This document shows, one piece after another, positions 45,640-60,243 of a stretch of DNA of 64,000 nt. Positions within the stretch are counted from its first letter, which is position 1. The number at the start of each line of letters is the position of its first letter. Location of the stretch: NCBI GenBank assembly GCA_014529385.2, contig CM043952.1, positions 66,094,870-66,158,869 of the forward strand. Reading direction: 5' to 3'. Under the pieces are notes generated by a model. The model did not search any database, had not been told where the DNA came from, and saw only the letters and a program-made list of their open reading frames with translations. The position numbers were made by a program, and so were the translations under genes. The DNA comes from Adiantum capillus-veneris (Eukaryota; Streptophyta; Polypodiopsida; Polypodiales; Pteridaceae).

Positions 45640-46673
45640 TTCTTCGAGTACCTTCTGCTTCGAGCTTCAAGCTTCGAGATTCAAGGTTACAGGTTACAGG
45701 TTACAGGTTACAGGTTACAGGGACAGGTACAGATACAGGTGATTCACACAGGTAGAGGTAGCTGGAGTACAGTGATATACTAGCAGTGATGTCACTTGCA
45801 ATTGTTGTGGGTATGCATCACTTGGCGCCTATTTGAGCGCATTGTCTGCTGGATTGTACGTTACTTGTGGAAACTGCCATTGTACACATTTGTGGAGCCA
45901 TACTTGGTTGTATTTGGCAGTCCCAGCCATTTCTGAGACTTGGTCTGGAAGATAGTCATTTCTGAGACTTGACTATACACGATTTGCATTAGCCTTCGTG
46001 TGAGGGTCGATAGCGTGAGGTTTTTATTGAGCTGGGGGATTCTCAAATGTGGAGATCCTTTCGGTGATACAGGTAGCTGGAGCACCCTTTTTGTGACCTC
46101 GCCATAGGCTATGTACTAGTGAGTCCTACTTGATGCTCGGGTTCTATTATTGACACTTTATGCATACATATACAGTCTATATTTTGGGTTCCTACTGCTC
46201 TATTTCTGGGGAAACTCTGCCAAAAATTTTCCAAGTTATGATGGCTGTTTTTTTGGTCTTTTGAGCCATTTATGCTGTTATGCTGCTGAAATTTTGGCAA
46301 AATCAGAGGTTAAGTCAGGTGCGCCTTCTTGGGAGCTTCATGGTTGGCTTTAATGGATGATCAAAATGGCCCTCAATTCACTCCATTTCATTTAACTCAA
46401 AGAATCCAGATAAATGTTCATGTGTCCAGGAAGATTTTTTTCCAGCAGCGCATAGTCTTTATGTTCGGGCCAAGAAGATTACGAGAGATCTTGGAATGTC
46501 CTTTGCCTGTTGTAATTCCGATGATCAACTATGAAAACTCATTTGATGTGCATGTGTTTGTCCTTATCTAAAGTTGAGCTCCATTGAAGTTTCTGGGGAT
46601 TGGGTAGTCAAAAGTTTTGGGTTCTTGCACGTGTGTTCAAAGGAGTTCTCAAAGCATTGTAACTTGGGTAGCC
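45640..46673 (+). other. Element D leader with heptamer repeats
   Basis: About 1 kb of noncoding leader. Five tandem copies of GGTTACA lie at 45685-45719. The phrase CATTTCTGAGACTTG is repeated near 45928 and 45956. Confidence 0.7.
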
Positions 46674-47627
46674 ATGGCTTTCTCTTATCCGGAGTTTCAT
46701 GGAAGAAGTGATGAAGATGTGGAAGATTTTTTGGAAAAGATGGAGGTTGCCTGCATTAGCAACCAGATTCATGACCCTGCGCAGATGTTACGTCTTCTCC
46801 AAATTTGTTTGAAGAGTGATGCACGAGTTTGGTCCAAAACATTTGAAGAGGAGTTGCGTGCAGCGGATCCACCTGTAAGATTGAGTTGGGACAATCTAAG
46901 GCATGGGTTGGAAGTGGAGTTTGTGAAGATATAAGATCCTGACAAAGTGTGGCAAGAAGTACAAGGTTTGGTGCAAAAGGAAGGTGAGCCAGTAGATGCG
47001 TACATACGTAAGTTCTCATTGGCATGGGAGCGGATGTGCAAGGCCTTAGCACCACAGGTACCCCCGCCTGACATGATGAAGAAGGACATGTTCTTGACTG
47101 GTCTTTGGGAGAATATACGTTGGAGAGTGGATCTAAAGAAGCCTAGGACATATGAAGATGCACTAGAGGTAGCAAGGAACAAAGAGTGAAAGTTGAAGAA
47201 AATGAGCCAGTTAGGGGTGGAGTCTTTGCCCATGAGGTCTGAATTTCAGCCTATGGACTCTTTACAAGGTCACATGTCAGGGGTTCATCATGAACCAGTG
47301 GTTCCTGTTACTACTCAGGTTATGCCAGTAGTGGTCACTACATCGGTGCAAGATGATGGGCTAAGGCAAGACATGAGGCAAGTGGTAGATTTGATGAAGA
47401 ATCTTAGCCTAAACATGCTAGGTCAAGTGGGAAATAATCGAGGTCGAGGGAGGTTTGCAAATCAGCCAGGAGGTGAAGAAAGTCCTAGGAATGGTGTTGG
47501 ACAAAGCAATGGTAGGTTTTGGAGGCAGACGCCCACATGTTCTAATTGTGGAGAGTTGGGTCACATCAGCCCGCAATGTGATAAGCCACCAAGGATGGGG
47601 GGAGACATGTATCCATTGCCAAGATAG
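46674..47627 (+). pseudogene. Element D gag
   Basis: The start MAFSYPEFHGRSDEDVEDFL fits Ty3 gag. A gag domain follows (WSKTFEEELRAADPPVRLSW, KVWQEVQGLVQKEGEPVDAY, RTYEDALEVARNKE), then the zinc knuckle CSNCGELGHISPQC. Stops interrupt one continuous frame: TAA at 46932, TGA at 47187 and TAG at 47625. Sequence on both sides of each stop stays in the same frame, so these look like point mutations in an otherwise sound gene. Confidence 0.9.
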
Positions 47628-48503
47628 GTGCTAACTAGGTCAAATGATTATGGCATCGAAATTAAGGGAGATGAAGGAACTAGTGGACTGACCCAGGAGG
47701 AAAAGGGAAAGACAAAAGTGCTAACTGTAGTCACTTTGGAGAAGGCATCAAAGCTAGAGGATACATTAGTGATGCCTATTGGGAAGAGGACCACAGAGGA
47801 TAAGGAAGAAAGAAGTGCCCCAGGTCCTAGTAAGAAGAAAGGAAAGAGCCATGAAGGCGAGGATGTCAAGGCCAAGAGGAAAAGGAGAGCTCGTCGAAAG
47901 TTTCATGTTTCAGATTTTCCACTAGGGGATGGGCAATTAAGCTATGACTTGAAGGATGATCTGACGAGCAGGAAGGCAGATGTTACTTTTGGGCAGCTTA
48001 TAGAGATGGTGCCTAAGCTAAAGCGACAGTGGAAGAGGATGGTTAACCCAATGGAGAAAGAGCCGGAGAGAGGTTCAGTAAAGGTGTTGGCAATGGATGA
48101 GCTACCAAACATTTGTCCAATAGTAGATGTGTGGCATAAAAGGAAAAATTTGGGACAAGGTTATGTGGATGGTGGAGCCCAAATATGTGTCATTACACAC
48201 TCATGCGTTGAGAAGATGGGTCTTACAGTGTCTGGGGTGTCAGGTTTCCGGATCAGATTGGCAAACCATCAAAAAGTAAAATGCTTGGGTGTTGTAAAGA
48301 GCTTAGAAGTGGAGGCATATGATGCAAAGGCAATGGTTGATTTTCATGTGATGCCAGCAGGGTTGGGAGCATATCCTATTATACTGGGCAGACCATGGTT
48401 ACGTGCAGTGGGAGCTGTTCAAGATTGGCGACATGGTACGATTAGCCTCTATGGAAAGATAGGTGCCAAGAAGCTTTATATATGGACACAAGGAAACGAT
48501 TAG
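47628..48503 (+). pseudogene. Element D protease region
   Basis: It continues the gag frame: VLTRSNDYG, a Lys-rich linker, then the protease with GYVDGGAQICVITHSCVEKM and AYPIILGRPWLRAVGAV. The active-site triad reads DGG in place of the usual D(S/T)G. The frame stops with TAG at 48501-48503, overlapping by 22 nt the start of the pol frame at 48482, which is shifted by -1. Confidence 0.85.
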
Positions 48504-50170
48504 AGGAGCTTTATGAAGATGAGGATGAGTCTAGTGATGAAGAATCTTCCACGGTGACAGATGAGGACAGTGATAGCATTACCAGCAGTGATGAGGATGC
48601 TGATGTTGCATTTCTTTTGATGGACAAAGAAATCCAGGAGTTTGGTTTAGTTGCATTTGCGAATGAGGTTGAAGATGAAAGTGAAGGGCCTTATGAAGTG
48701 ATTGAAGGGCTGATGCAAACCAAGGTTGATTTGTCAAAGAAGCAGGAATTGATGACACAAATTATCAGTGGAGACCTCTCAGCTATGGAGAAGGATATAT
48801 ATTTGCACATGCTGGCTAGTTTTCTGGATTTGTTCATTACTTCATATGAAGAGATCAGAGGGTTCAAGGACGAAGAGATGCATATAGAGCTGAAAGAAGG
48901 TGCTAAGCCAGTGCGGCAAAGGCTAAGAAGGATGGGTCAAGAGCAAATGGAAGCCTTGCGAGAAGAGGTGGACAAGTTATTGAAGGCAGGGTTCATAGTC
49001 CCTGTGGAGACCACAGAATAGGTGAGTCCAGTTGTAGTCAGTCCAAAGAAGGATGGGAAGTGGAGAATTTGTGTAGATTTTAAACCCTTAAACGTAGCCA
49101 CTAAGAAGAACCCATATCCTCTTCCATTCATCGATCAGATCTTGGATTCAGTGGCAGGTTATGAGAGGTACAGTGTGTGTGATGGTTTTTCAGGCTATTT
49201 TCAATTGAAGATTGCTCTTAAAGACCGCACAAAGACCACTTTTATTACGCCATGGGGCTGCTATTGCTACACAATATTGCCATTTGGGTTGTCAAATGGA
49301 CCTTCCTTCTATCAAGAGAGAGCAAATTGGGTGTTGGAACCATTCATTGGTAGTTGTGTTAAAGCTTTTATGGATGACTTCTGTGTTTATAGCAGTAGGG
49401 CTGAACACCATGAGAAGCTGCAGATGGTATTGGCTCGATATGATGAATGTGGAGGACAACTAAATCCAAAGAAATGTCATCTAGCACAGCCAAGGGTGAA
49501 GTTATTGGGCCATATGGTGTCAGAAAATGGCATTGAGGCTGATCCAGAAAAGGTTAAGTCTATTATTCTTCTTCCATCACCTACGAGTACGAAGCAATTG
49601 GCAACTTTTATACACAAAGTGAAGTACATGGCACGGTTTATTCCATTGTCTTCGCAGCTTCTTTATCCATTATAGCAAGTGGAAAAGCATGATCCATTGC
49701 AATGGGATGACAAGTGTGAAGAAGTGTTTCAAGAGGTGAAAGAGGTGTTAGGGGGGTTGTCAGCCATGCAGGCTCATGATTGGGAGAAAGTGTTTTATGT
49801 AAATCCATCAGTAGGGGATGATGCCATTGGAGCCATGCTATTGCAAATGGGGAAGGGCAGCCATTATATGAGGCCAGTGTATTGTGCAAGCCGAGTGAAG
49901 TTGGTAGCGGAGAGAAAGTTCTCGGAAGTAGAGCTAGTGATGGCCAGTGTAATATTTGCTTGTCGACGATTTCGTCATTACTTGCTACCACGGCCTTTTG
50001 TTTTCTTGACAAGTTATGCCTTTTTGCCACAATTAATTAATGGTACTAACATGTCAAATGTGGTGAAGAAATGGGTAATTGAGCTGCAAGAGTTTGAGTT
50101 CTCTTTTCTAGTGGAAGATAGTACAAGGGCTACCCTAGCTGATTTGTTGACCTACAAGGAGAATCCCCTT
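48482..50170 (+). pseudogene. Element D reverse transcriptase and first RNase H
   Basis: An acidic N-terminal stretch (EDEDESSDEESSTVTDEDSD) leads into reverse transcriptase. It has VSPKKDGKWRICVDFKPLN, SVCDGFSGYFQLKIA (first Asp), ILPFGLSNGPSFYQE and VKAFMDDFCVYSS, the catalytic block with MDD. The first RNase H follows but has lost catalytic residues: FYVNPSVGDDAIGAMLLQ has Asn where Asp is usual, and VFLTSYAFL replaces the TDH motif. Stops TAG at 49019 (relatives have Trp here) and TAG at 49673 interrupt the frame. Confidence 0.92.
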
Positions 50171-50227
50171 ATTGTTAAGGAAGAGGTGGTGAGAAAGTTA
50201 GTTGAAGAAGTGCCACAGATCAGCAAT

Positions 50228-50612
50228 GCACATGTGTTGTTCTTTGATGGTTCATACAGAAAGAGCCATGATGCAGCTTCAGGGGGTATACCACTTTATG
50301 ATCCAGAGGGGAAGCTAGTATGCAAGAGAGGGTTCAAATTGGATGCTCATAGTAACAATGAGGCTGAATATGCTACTCTGGAAGCTGGATAACACATTTG
50401 TTTGAAGCATGGGGTTCGAAGGTTGAGCATAAAAGGTGATGCCTTGTTAGTGGCGAAGCAAGTGCCGGGTGTGTGGAAGAGCAAGAACACCTCATTGAAG
50501 GAAATGTGCTTCAGAATTAAAGGCCTATTAAAAAAGTTCGAAGCATGGATCATCAGACACATTGAACGTGCTCTAAATGGAGAGGCACATGAAGCAGCTC
50601 AAGGCATGATTG
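50228..50612 (+). pseudogene. Element D second, archaeal-type RNase H
   Basis: VLFFDGSYRKSHDAASGG gives the first catalytic Asp, HSNNEAEYATLEAG the Glu, and RRLSIKGDALLVAKQV the second Asp. The end, ALNGEAHEAAQ, is the weakened last motif. This is the extra RNase H that marks the Tat lineage of Ty3 elements. A TAA at 50390-50392, where Gln is expected, breaks it. Confidence 0.9.
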
Positions 50613-50639
50613 GGGAGCTATTTGTGTTGAGGACCACTT

Positions 50640-52024
50640 TACCTCTTTATCATGGCCGGGAAAGTTTGGCTCAAGAAGAGGAGTTTTTGCCAACAGGAAT
50701 CATTCCAAAGGAGATTCAGAAGTCTAAGAAGTATGGCTTTGTGCGTAGAGCATACAGGTACAAATTGATTGGTGATGTCTTATACATGAAAGGGGCTGAT
50801 CTCGTGTTGAGACGTGTACCTTGGCGGGAGGAGCTTTACAGAGTGTTGGAAGAGAATCATGAAGGCGCATGTGGTGGCCATTTTGCTCTAAAGATCACCT
50901 TGCATAAGATTTTGCAAGAGGGGTATGTATGGCCTAGTTTGCACAAGGATGTTCACCATTGGTGTAGGTCTTGCAATAGGTGTCAAGCATTTGGGAAGAG
51001 AGTGTTGAAGCCAGAGCTACGAAAAACCATTATGGCGTTTGATGTGTTTGAAAAGTGGGGGATTGATGCAATAGGCCCGTTACCTATCACAAGCAGGGGC
51101 AAAAGCTATATCTTGACGGCAGTGGACTATCTCTCTAGATGGGCAGAGGCTATAGAAGTAAAACAGATCACTGCAAAGGATGTGGCAAAATTTGTGTATG
51201 ATGAAATATGTTGCAAGTTTGGAGTGACATTAGAGCTACTTTCAGATAAGGGGCTAGGATTTAGAGCTAAACTGCTAGACTTCTTATGCACAAAGATGAA
51301 GATTAGGCACCAGCATACCACTCCTTATTACCTGCAGTGTAATGGCTTAAATGAAAGATTCAATGGTGAGTTGGTACAAATTCTTTCTAAAGTGACATAG
51401 CACCAAGGAAAGAATTGGGATTTGGAATTGCCTAGTGCATTATGGGCTTACCGTACTTCGGTGAAGACAGGTACAGGGTTTACTCCATTTCATTTGGTGT
51501 ATGGAAAGGAAGCACTATTGCCTGTGGAGGTAGAGTTGCCTGCGGTCAAGATGTTAGAGAAGTTGCTTGGGCCGCCTAGTGATGCATTCAAAGAGAGGCT
51601 CTTGCAGTTACAAGAGGTCCAGTTGGATAGGATGAGCGCATTGGAGCATTATGGGCAGATGAAGGATAAGGCTTTGGCAAAGATAAATGAAAAGGTCAAA
51701 AGTAAGGGTATCAAGAAACATGACTTGGTTTTGCGCTACAACAATAAGCTGGACAACACCTTCCAAAAGAAGTTTCAAATTAAGTGGGAAGGCCCTTTCA
51801 AGGTAGTGGAGTGTTTTCCAAATGGCACATATCAGCTGGCTAACCTGGATGGTGTTCTACATAAGTCAAGGGTAAATGGATTGCGTCTAAAATTGTATCA
51901 TGCTAGATTGATGATGGTGGAGCAAGATGAGCTGTCTGTGGATCAAGCAGTGTTGGTGAGGGATGAGGAGACCTGTGATGCGGCGAGTCTCATATCTCTC
52001 TTTGCTGTTGCTGATCATGAATGA
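50640..52024 (+). pseudogene. Element D integrase
   Basis: The zinc domain has HFALKITLHKILQEGYVW and HHWCRSCNRCQ. The catalytic core keeps all three acids: WGIDAIGPLPI (Asp), LLSDKGLGFRA (Asp) and GLNERFNGEL (Glu). After TAG (51398-51400, expected Gln) come LPSALWAYRTSVKTGTGFTP and the C-terminal fold FQIKWEGPFKVVECFPNGTY. The protein ends at TGA 52022, 28 bp before the 3' LTR. No chromodomain seen. Confidence 0.93.
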
Positions 52025-52052
52025 TCTAGCAGACTAGGGGATGAGCAAATTA

Positions 52053-53194
52053 TGTCAGGAGTTTTTTGGAGCAAGGGATTGCGCATATGTACATATACAT
52101 GCATCGTGCATCAAATAAAGAATTGCCCATTTTTCAGAGCCAGGTGGTTATGTGGGGCCCACATGTGTACAAGTAGGACAGGGTGTACATAGTGCATCAA
52201 TTTTCACTATTACCAGTACCACTGTGTTTTTTCTACAATAAGGAGGAGTTGGTAGCGCGTAAAACTTCTCGAGGAAGCTATCCGCGGGTAGACGACATGA
52301 GGTAAGCAGGTGCGTCAGATGGCATCTAGTGGCGTCAAGAGGTTGAACGGGGTCAATACTTGCACGTGGAGAAGTATGGACACGACGTGGGTGTTTTCTT
52401 GTGATACTTATGCAGAAAGGTTATCATGAGGACCACTTTTTGGGGCCACTTCACGTGGTTGCGGGATGCATTATTTGGAAAAACTGAGTGCCAGGTGTGT
52501 GGATGATGCAAAAAGGTGACAACTATGCATTGCGAGGTCAGTTTTTGGCCTGTTCGGGGTCCGTTTGAGGTCATCTAAAAGGCCAAGGGTGCCCAACTAA
52601 TAAAGCTAAGTATGGGAACTGAAAAAATTGAGAGAAGACCAGAAAAAACGTGGAGAAGAGAGGAGGAACAACCGCAAGTGTGTTTTTGCTGTTTTTGGAG
52701 CATTTTTTGGCCCTAAACTGCTCATCCGAGGTCGGATTTGAGCACTGTGACATTGTAGGGTGGGGTTTTTGGGCGTTCTGGACGCAATGACGCTGTCCAT
52801 TTTGCCAAATTCCTCACAGATTTTTTGCTGTTTTTCCTGTGTAATCTTCTCCGGTGAGTGAAGCCTCTGCTTAACTTTGTGGTTGTATCTGGTGTATTTC
52901 CTCAATACTGTGTAAACTATTTGCCCCATTGGTGTTGGGCTGAGCTTCATTGAGTCTAAACAACAGCAATTTGCCTCCTTTGAGCTGAATTGAGAGTGTG
53001 TGTGTGAGTGTGTATGTGTGAGTGTTGAGTGGGCAAGTGGGAATCTCTCTCTTCTCACTCCGTCTGTGTGTTTCCTGTCTCGGCCAGGCTGGTTGTGTAA
53101 GCCGAGTGGTGCCCCATAATGTGTGTGTGTATCATCCCAAGAGTGTGTGTCGGGTCATTATAGAGGCGTTGTGTGTGTTTCCATCCTGCTCACA
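52053..53194 (+). repeat. Element D 3' LTR
   Basis: Partner of 44473-45613. The purine-rich GACTAGGGGATGAG at about 52032-52045 may be the polypurine tract. Confidence 0.95.
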
Positions 53195-53198
53195 ACGC

Positions 53199-56788
<3,590 letters not shown>

Positions 56789-56796
56789 TACCAATA

Positions 56797-56957
56797 TGAG
56801 AACCCTAGGAGCTAGAGACCTGGATCCTCCACCCAACCGCCCATACTTATAGGCTCTTAGCCCTAGGATCCCCTGTCCACACTGCTAGCTGGCCCATGGC
56901 CGGGGTCCGTGACCCCCTTTAGGGTAGGGCCCTGCCCGTAGGACCCGTGTCTTGACA
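56797..56957 (-). repeat. Right inverted LTR-like repeat of H
   Basis: Read on the minus strand: TGTCAAGACACGGGTCC to GGGTTCTCA, 161 bp. It is followed on the plus strand by the CGGAT target duplication and the rest of copia 3. Confidence 0.9.
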
Positions 56958-56962
56958 CGGAT

Positions 56963-57457
56963 GGTGAGATTGATTGCTATAAGTCTTGACTTGTTGCAAA
57001 GGGATATGCACAACAAAAAGGAATAGATTATGAAGAGACTTTTGCTCCCACTTGTTGTATGACTAATGTGCATTTTCTATGTGCATTGATAGCTCATTCT
57101 AGTTGGGATGTACATCAATCAGACATTGTTACTGCTTTTTTGAATGATGACATATTTGAGGAAGTTTATGTAGCGCAACCTTGTGATTTTTTCAAGAAAG
57201 GACAAGAGGATAAAGTGTGGTAATGGAAGAAAGCTTTGTATGGGTTGAAGCAATCTCCTTGTGCTTGGTATGAGAAAGATGACACTCATTTGGTCAAAAA
57301 AGGCTTTTATAACAGTCCAACAGAAAGCACTTTGTATGTGAAGCGTGAGGGCGATGTACGTATGATTGTTGTTCTATATGTGTATGATTTGTTGATCATT
57401 GGTGCAAATGAGGCACATATTGCTGAATTTAAGGATGTGTTGGCAGTTGTAGCATAG
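56963..57457 (+). pseudogene. Copia 3 reverse transcriptase, right part
   Basis: It resumes exactly where the gene was cut at 42685: GEIDCYKS, stop, LVAKGYAQQKGIDYEETFAP, HSSWDVHQSDIVTAFLNDDI, ALYGLKQSPCAWYEKDDTHL and VVLYVYDLLIIGANEAHIAE. The catalytic block reads YVYDLLI, with Tyr in place of the first Asp of YVDD, so it is inactive. Further stops: TAG after CYKS (Arg expected) and TAA before WKKALYG. It ends near 57457 and is followed by unrelated sequence. Confidence 0.9.
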
Positions 57458-58479
57458 CGCACAACCCACCGACATAATGTCAATCCGGCAGATCGGAACC
57501 CGGCTAGTGCATGGAGGCGTGGATGCACCAAATACGATGGATTGAGGACTCTAATGAGAGAGTAGGAGTTAGTGATTAGAGAAGAGGGAATGCAAGAAGA
57601 GATGGGAAGCTCTTTGCACACACACCTAGATCCATCACTCAACTCTCATAAGTTGAAGGACATGATGCTAATCTCTCACTAATGACTAACATTCACACAT
57701 AAAAGCATGCACACACAATCATATGGAAGCCAAAATTAGAGACATGCAATGCCATTGCCTCAACACACACACACTCTAATCAAGCACACACATGAAGAAA
57801 ATGCACAACACATGAGGAAATTAGCAAGAGGAGAGAATGATTATATGAAATTAGAGGCTAATAATCACAAATCTAAGCATCACAACACATAGAGACATGG
57901 GAGAGAAGCATAGAGAGACAAATAGCTTTGCATCAACCCAATGCTAACTACAATGTGAGAGGGAGATACATCTCGATAGCCACCTCTCTTCTCTACTCTC
58001 CACCCTAGCTCTCAAAAGAATGAGCTTCAAATTGTAGCATTTGACATTTATACCTAGGGTTTTTTAAGAAGTGGCTGCCACCCAAATTTGCATAAAAGGC
58101 CTAGGGTCACAAATACAAGGTGGAACTCTCATAGAGCCCATTCTATGTAGGCGACCGCCTTGGAGAGGTGTGATGGGCTGCAATAGAGGGGTTGAAGGCC
58201 GCTGGGTGTGCCAGTGAAGGTATGTAGGTAGGGAAGTTGAGGAGTTGCAAGACAGCGCTAAGGCAAGTCGGCCGACTGCATGAAAGAGCACTGAGAAGGT
58301 TTTTTTGGGGGGAACAGGTGATGACATGCTGAGGGTGGCCTCGGGTATCTTTTTGACAAGGACCTGTGAAGCAGAGAGTGAGGCCGCCAGTGCGGGTTGC
58401 CTTTAGCCGAGGAAGGATGCCGGATTGCATTGACTCGGCCGACGCCATCATTGTATCCGAATTCTTGTTTTCTTTGCTA
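57458..58479. other. Unassigned stretch
   Basis: No coding sequence supported. CACACA-rich sequence and a TTATACCTAGGG phrase (about 58049) suggest part of an LTR or leader of an unknown element, but no partner repeat was found. Confidence 0.4.
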
Positions 58480-58898
58480 TGCATAAGTGACTTTATGGTA
58501 TGGTTGGGTTAGTGTTTGTGTTGGATTTGCCATCATTCTTCTTGTCTGCGTCTCGTCTTTTGCCTTATGCCGGTGGTAGCGGTGGCTCCAGGATCGTGTG
58601 TATGTGAGCAAAGAGAGAGGGAGAGAGAGGTTGGGCGAGCTTACTGTGTTTGCAAATTTGATGAATATGCTATGCTTTAGCAGTTATGGTTGTATGTTGT
58701 CGAGTCAGTTATCCTTGGGGTTTATAAGTGGTTGCGTATAGCTGGTGGTGCTCGTAAACGAGTCGGTGCATTGGAGATTGGCAGAAAGTGTGCATGCGTG
58801 TATGTTTTTGAGTGGCTTGGGGTGCTGGATATCTGCTGGGCTATAGAGAGGCATCTAGTTTGTGTCCTGTGTGTGTTCCCATTTCCCCCATCCCATCA
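58480..58898 (+). repeat. Element E 5' LTR end
   Basis: Probable LTR, inferred from the primer site directly after it; it ends CATCCCATCA. Its left border was not found and no second copy is in the window. Confidence 0.5.
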
Positions 58899-58899
58899 G

Positions 58900-58919
58900 T
58901 GGTGCCCCCACTGAGGATC
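58900..58919 (+). promoter_or_regulatory. Element E primer-binding site
   Basis: TGGTGCCCCCACTGAGGATC, one base after the LTR, differs from element D's site at two positions. Confidence 0.7.
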
Positions 58920-58956
58920 TACTGATTGCTCCTCGGTGAAGCTTTAAAGCCTGAAG

Positions 58957-59603
58957 ATGATGCATGATATTGACTTGGTGCTTGCTGGAGAAGAAGAGGC
59001 TGTAGATTGGTTTTCGGATCTGGAGCTATACCTGTTGTAGTTGAGAATTTGTGGACATGAAGCCAAATTGAAGGCCCTACCATTGGTTCTACAAGGACGA
59101 GCCAAAGCCTGGTTTGAAGGATTGAAGATTGCAGATTGCCAGTCGCGCTGAGCAAGATTCGAAAGCAGTTTGTTGAAGCTTTTCAGAAGCAAGTTTCTCC
59201 ATCAGACTTGGGTGAGAATTTGAGCAAGCTCAAGCAGGATGTAAGTGAAGATTTTGCTTTGTTTTTGGGTAAATTTGAATCTATTTGGGAGAGACTAACT
59301 GCTGCTACATGTGTGCGAAATGGAGACCATTTCAAGCGAGAACAGTTTCTAGCTTGCTTGCATTTGCGAATCAAAGAGAAGGTCAAGTGCGGTGGTGTAG
59401 AGGACTATGCGCAGATGGTTCGCTTGGCAAAGGTAAAGAGCAGGAAAGCAAAGAAGAAGCTGGAGATGGGTTTGTTGAAGCCGACAGAATATGGATATAG
59501 CTTGACAATGGATCTGCGTCATGCCATGAAGCCAAAGGGGAGTTCAAGCGTCAAAGAGGTAGCTACTTTGCCATTGGTAAGCCATTCTGGTCATTCGTTT
59601 TAA
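58957..59603 (+). pseudogene. Element E gag fragment
   Basis: MMHDIDLVLAGEEEAVDWFS opens a Ty3-type gag. After TAG at about 59038 it continues CGHEAKLKALPLVLQGRAKA and WFEGLKIAD, the usual gag pattern of small residues before a Trp-Phe/Tyr pair. After a frame change near 59140, frame 59136-59603 gives KQFVEAFQKQVSPSDLGENL and a Lys-rich end. The frame reaches TAA at 59601-59603, 28 bp before the CACTA end at 59631. The rest of element E should lie beyond that transposon. Confidence 0.7.
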
Positions 59604-59630
59604 TTTGTTCCTCCAATGTGGTGTGACCCT

Positions 59631-59880
59631 CACTACAAGAGGTTGTGTGCTCTTGTGACGATGTTAGCGACGAAAATACACTAGGTTTTTATAACCCCCG
59701 GCGTCGCTAAAACCGTCGCTAATAGCGTCGCTATGAGTGTCGCTATATGCGTCGCTATAAGCGTCGCTATATAGAGACGCTCATAGCGACGGTTATAGCG
59801 ATGTTTACACAGAAGTCTATAGCGACGCTCCAGAGCCATAAATAGCGACGGTTATAGCGACGCCCGAGAGAAATTTTTTT
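59631..59880. repeat. CACTA terminus and TAGCGACG subterminal repeats
   Basis: More than ten copies of TAGCGACG or CGTCGCTA, several spaced by 8-12 bp and in both orientations. Some pairs could fold into hairpins (about 59745-59800). In En/Spm elements such subterminal repeats bind the accessory protein. Confidence 0.92.
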
Positions 59881-60243
59881 TGGTGACAGGGCATTGAATG
59901 CCCTGCCACCCATCAACCATATTGTACTTGATTCACTTTTTAAAAAAAGTGCAAGGGTAGATAATAGACCCAAAATAGTCACCCACAAGACGCATTGTTT
60001 GCAAAATTGACAAGCGTAAAATTGACAATTGTACACATCATAGGCAAAATGAATTGATTGGCAAATGTAATAATGACAATTGTACAACATCATAGGCATA
60101 AAGAATTGATTGGCAAAATGAATTGCGGTGACAAATGTAATAATATACATGGTTCAAAAAGACGAATAAAATCCGTCTCATGATACATAAGCTATGAGAA
60201 ACCCTAAACTAATGCTATCTAGCTACCGCTAAACTGACGTCGT
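59881..60243. other. CACTA noncoding segment
   Basis: Between the subterminal repeats and the accessory gene. It includes the near-repeat AAAATGAATTG around 60046-60122. No gene. Confidence 0.6.

Larger units (their letters stand above)
44473..53194 (+). mobile_element. Tat-lineage Ty3 retrotransposon D, nearly complete
   Basis: Two 1.14-kb LTRs (44473-45613 and 52053-53194), starting TGTCAGGAG and ending CTCACA, flank a full gag, protease, reverse transcriptase, RNase H, archaeal-type RNase H and integrase order. ACGC lies on both outer sides (44469-44472 and 53195-53198), a 4-bp target duplication. By eye the LTRs differ at about 30 positions (roughly 97 percent identity), making D the youngest LTR element here. 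The coding region is whole except for single stop codons and one frame change. Confidence 0.95.

Noticed and set aside
45685..45719. Five GGTTACA repeats as an interstitial telomere or CRISPR-like array
   Set aside because: The unit is not the plant telomere TTTAGGG, there are no spacers, and the run is short and lies in a retroelement leader.
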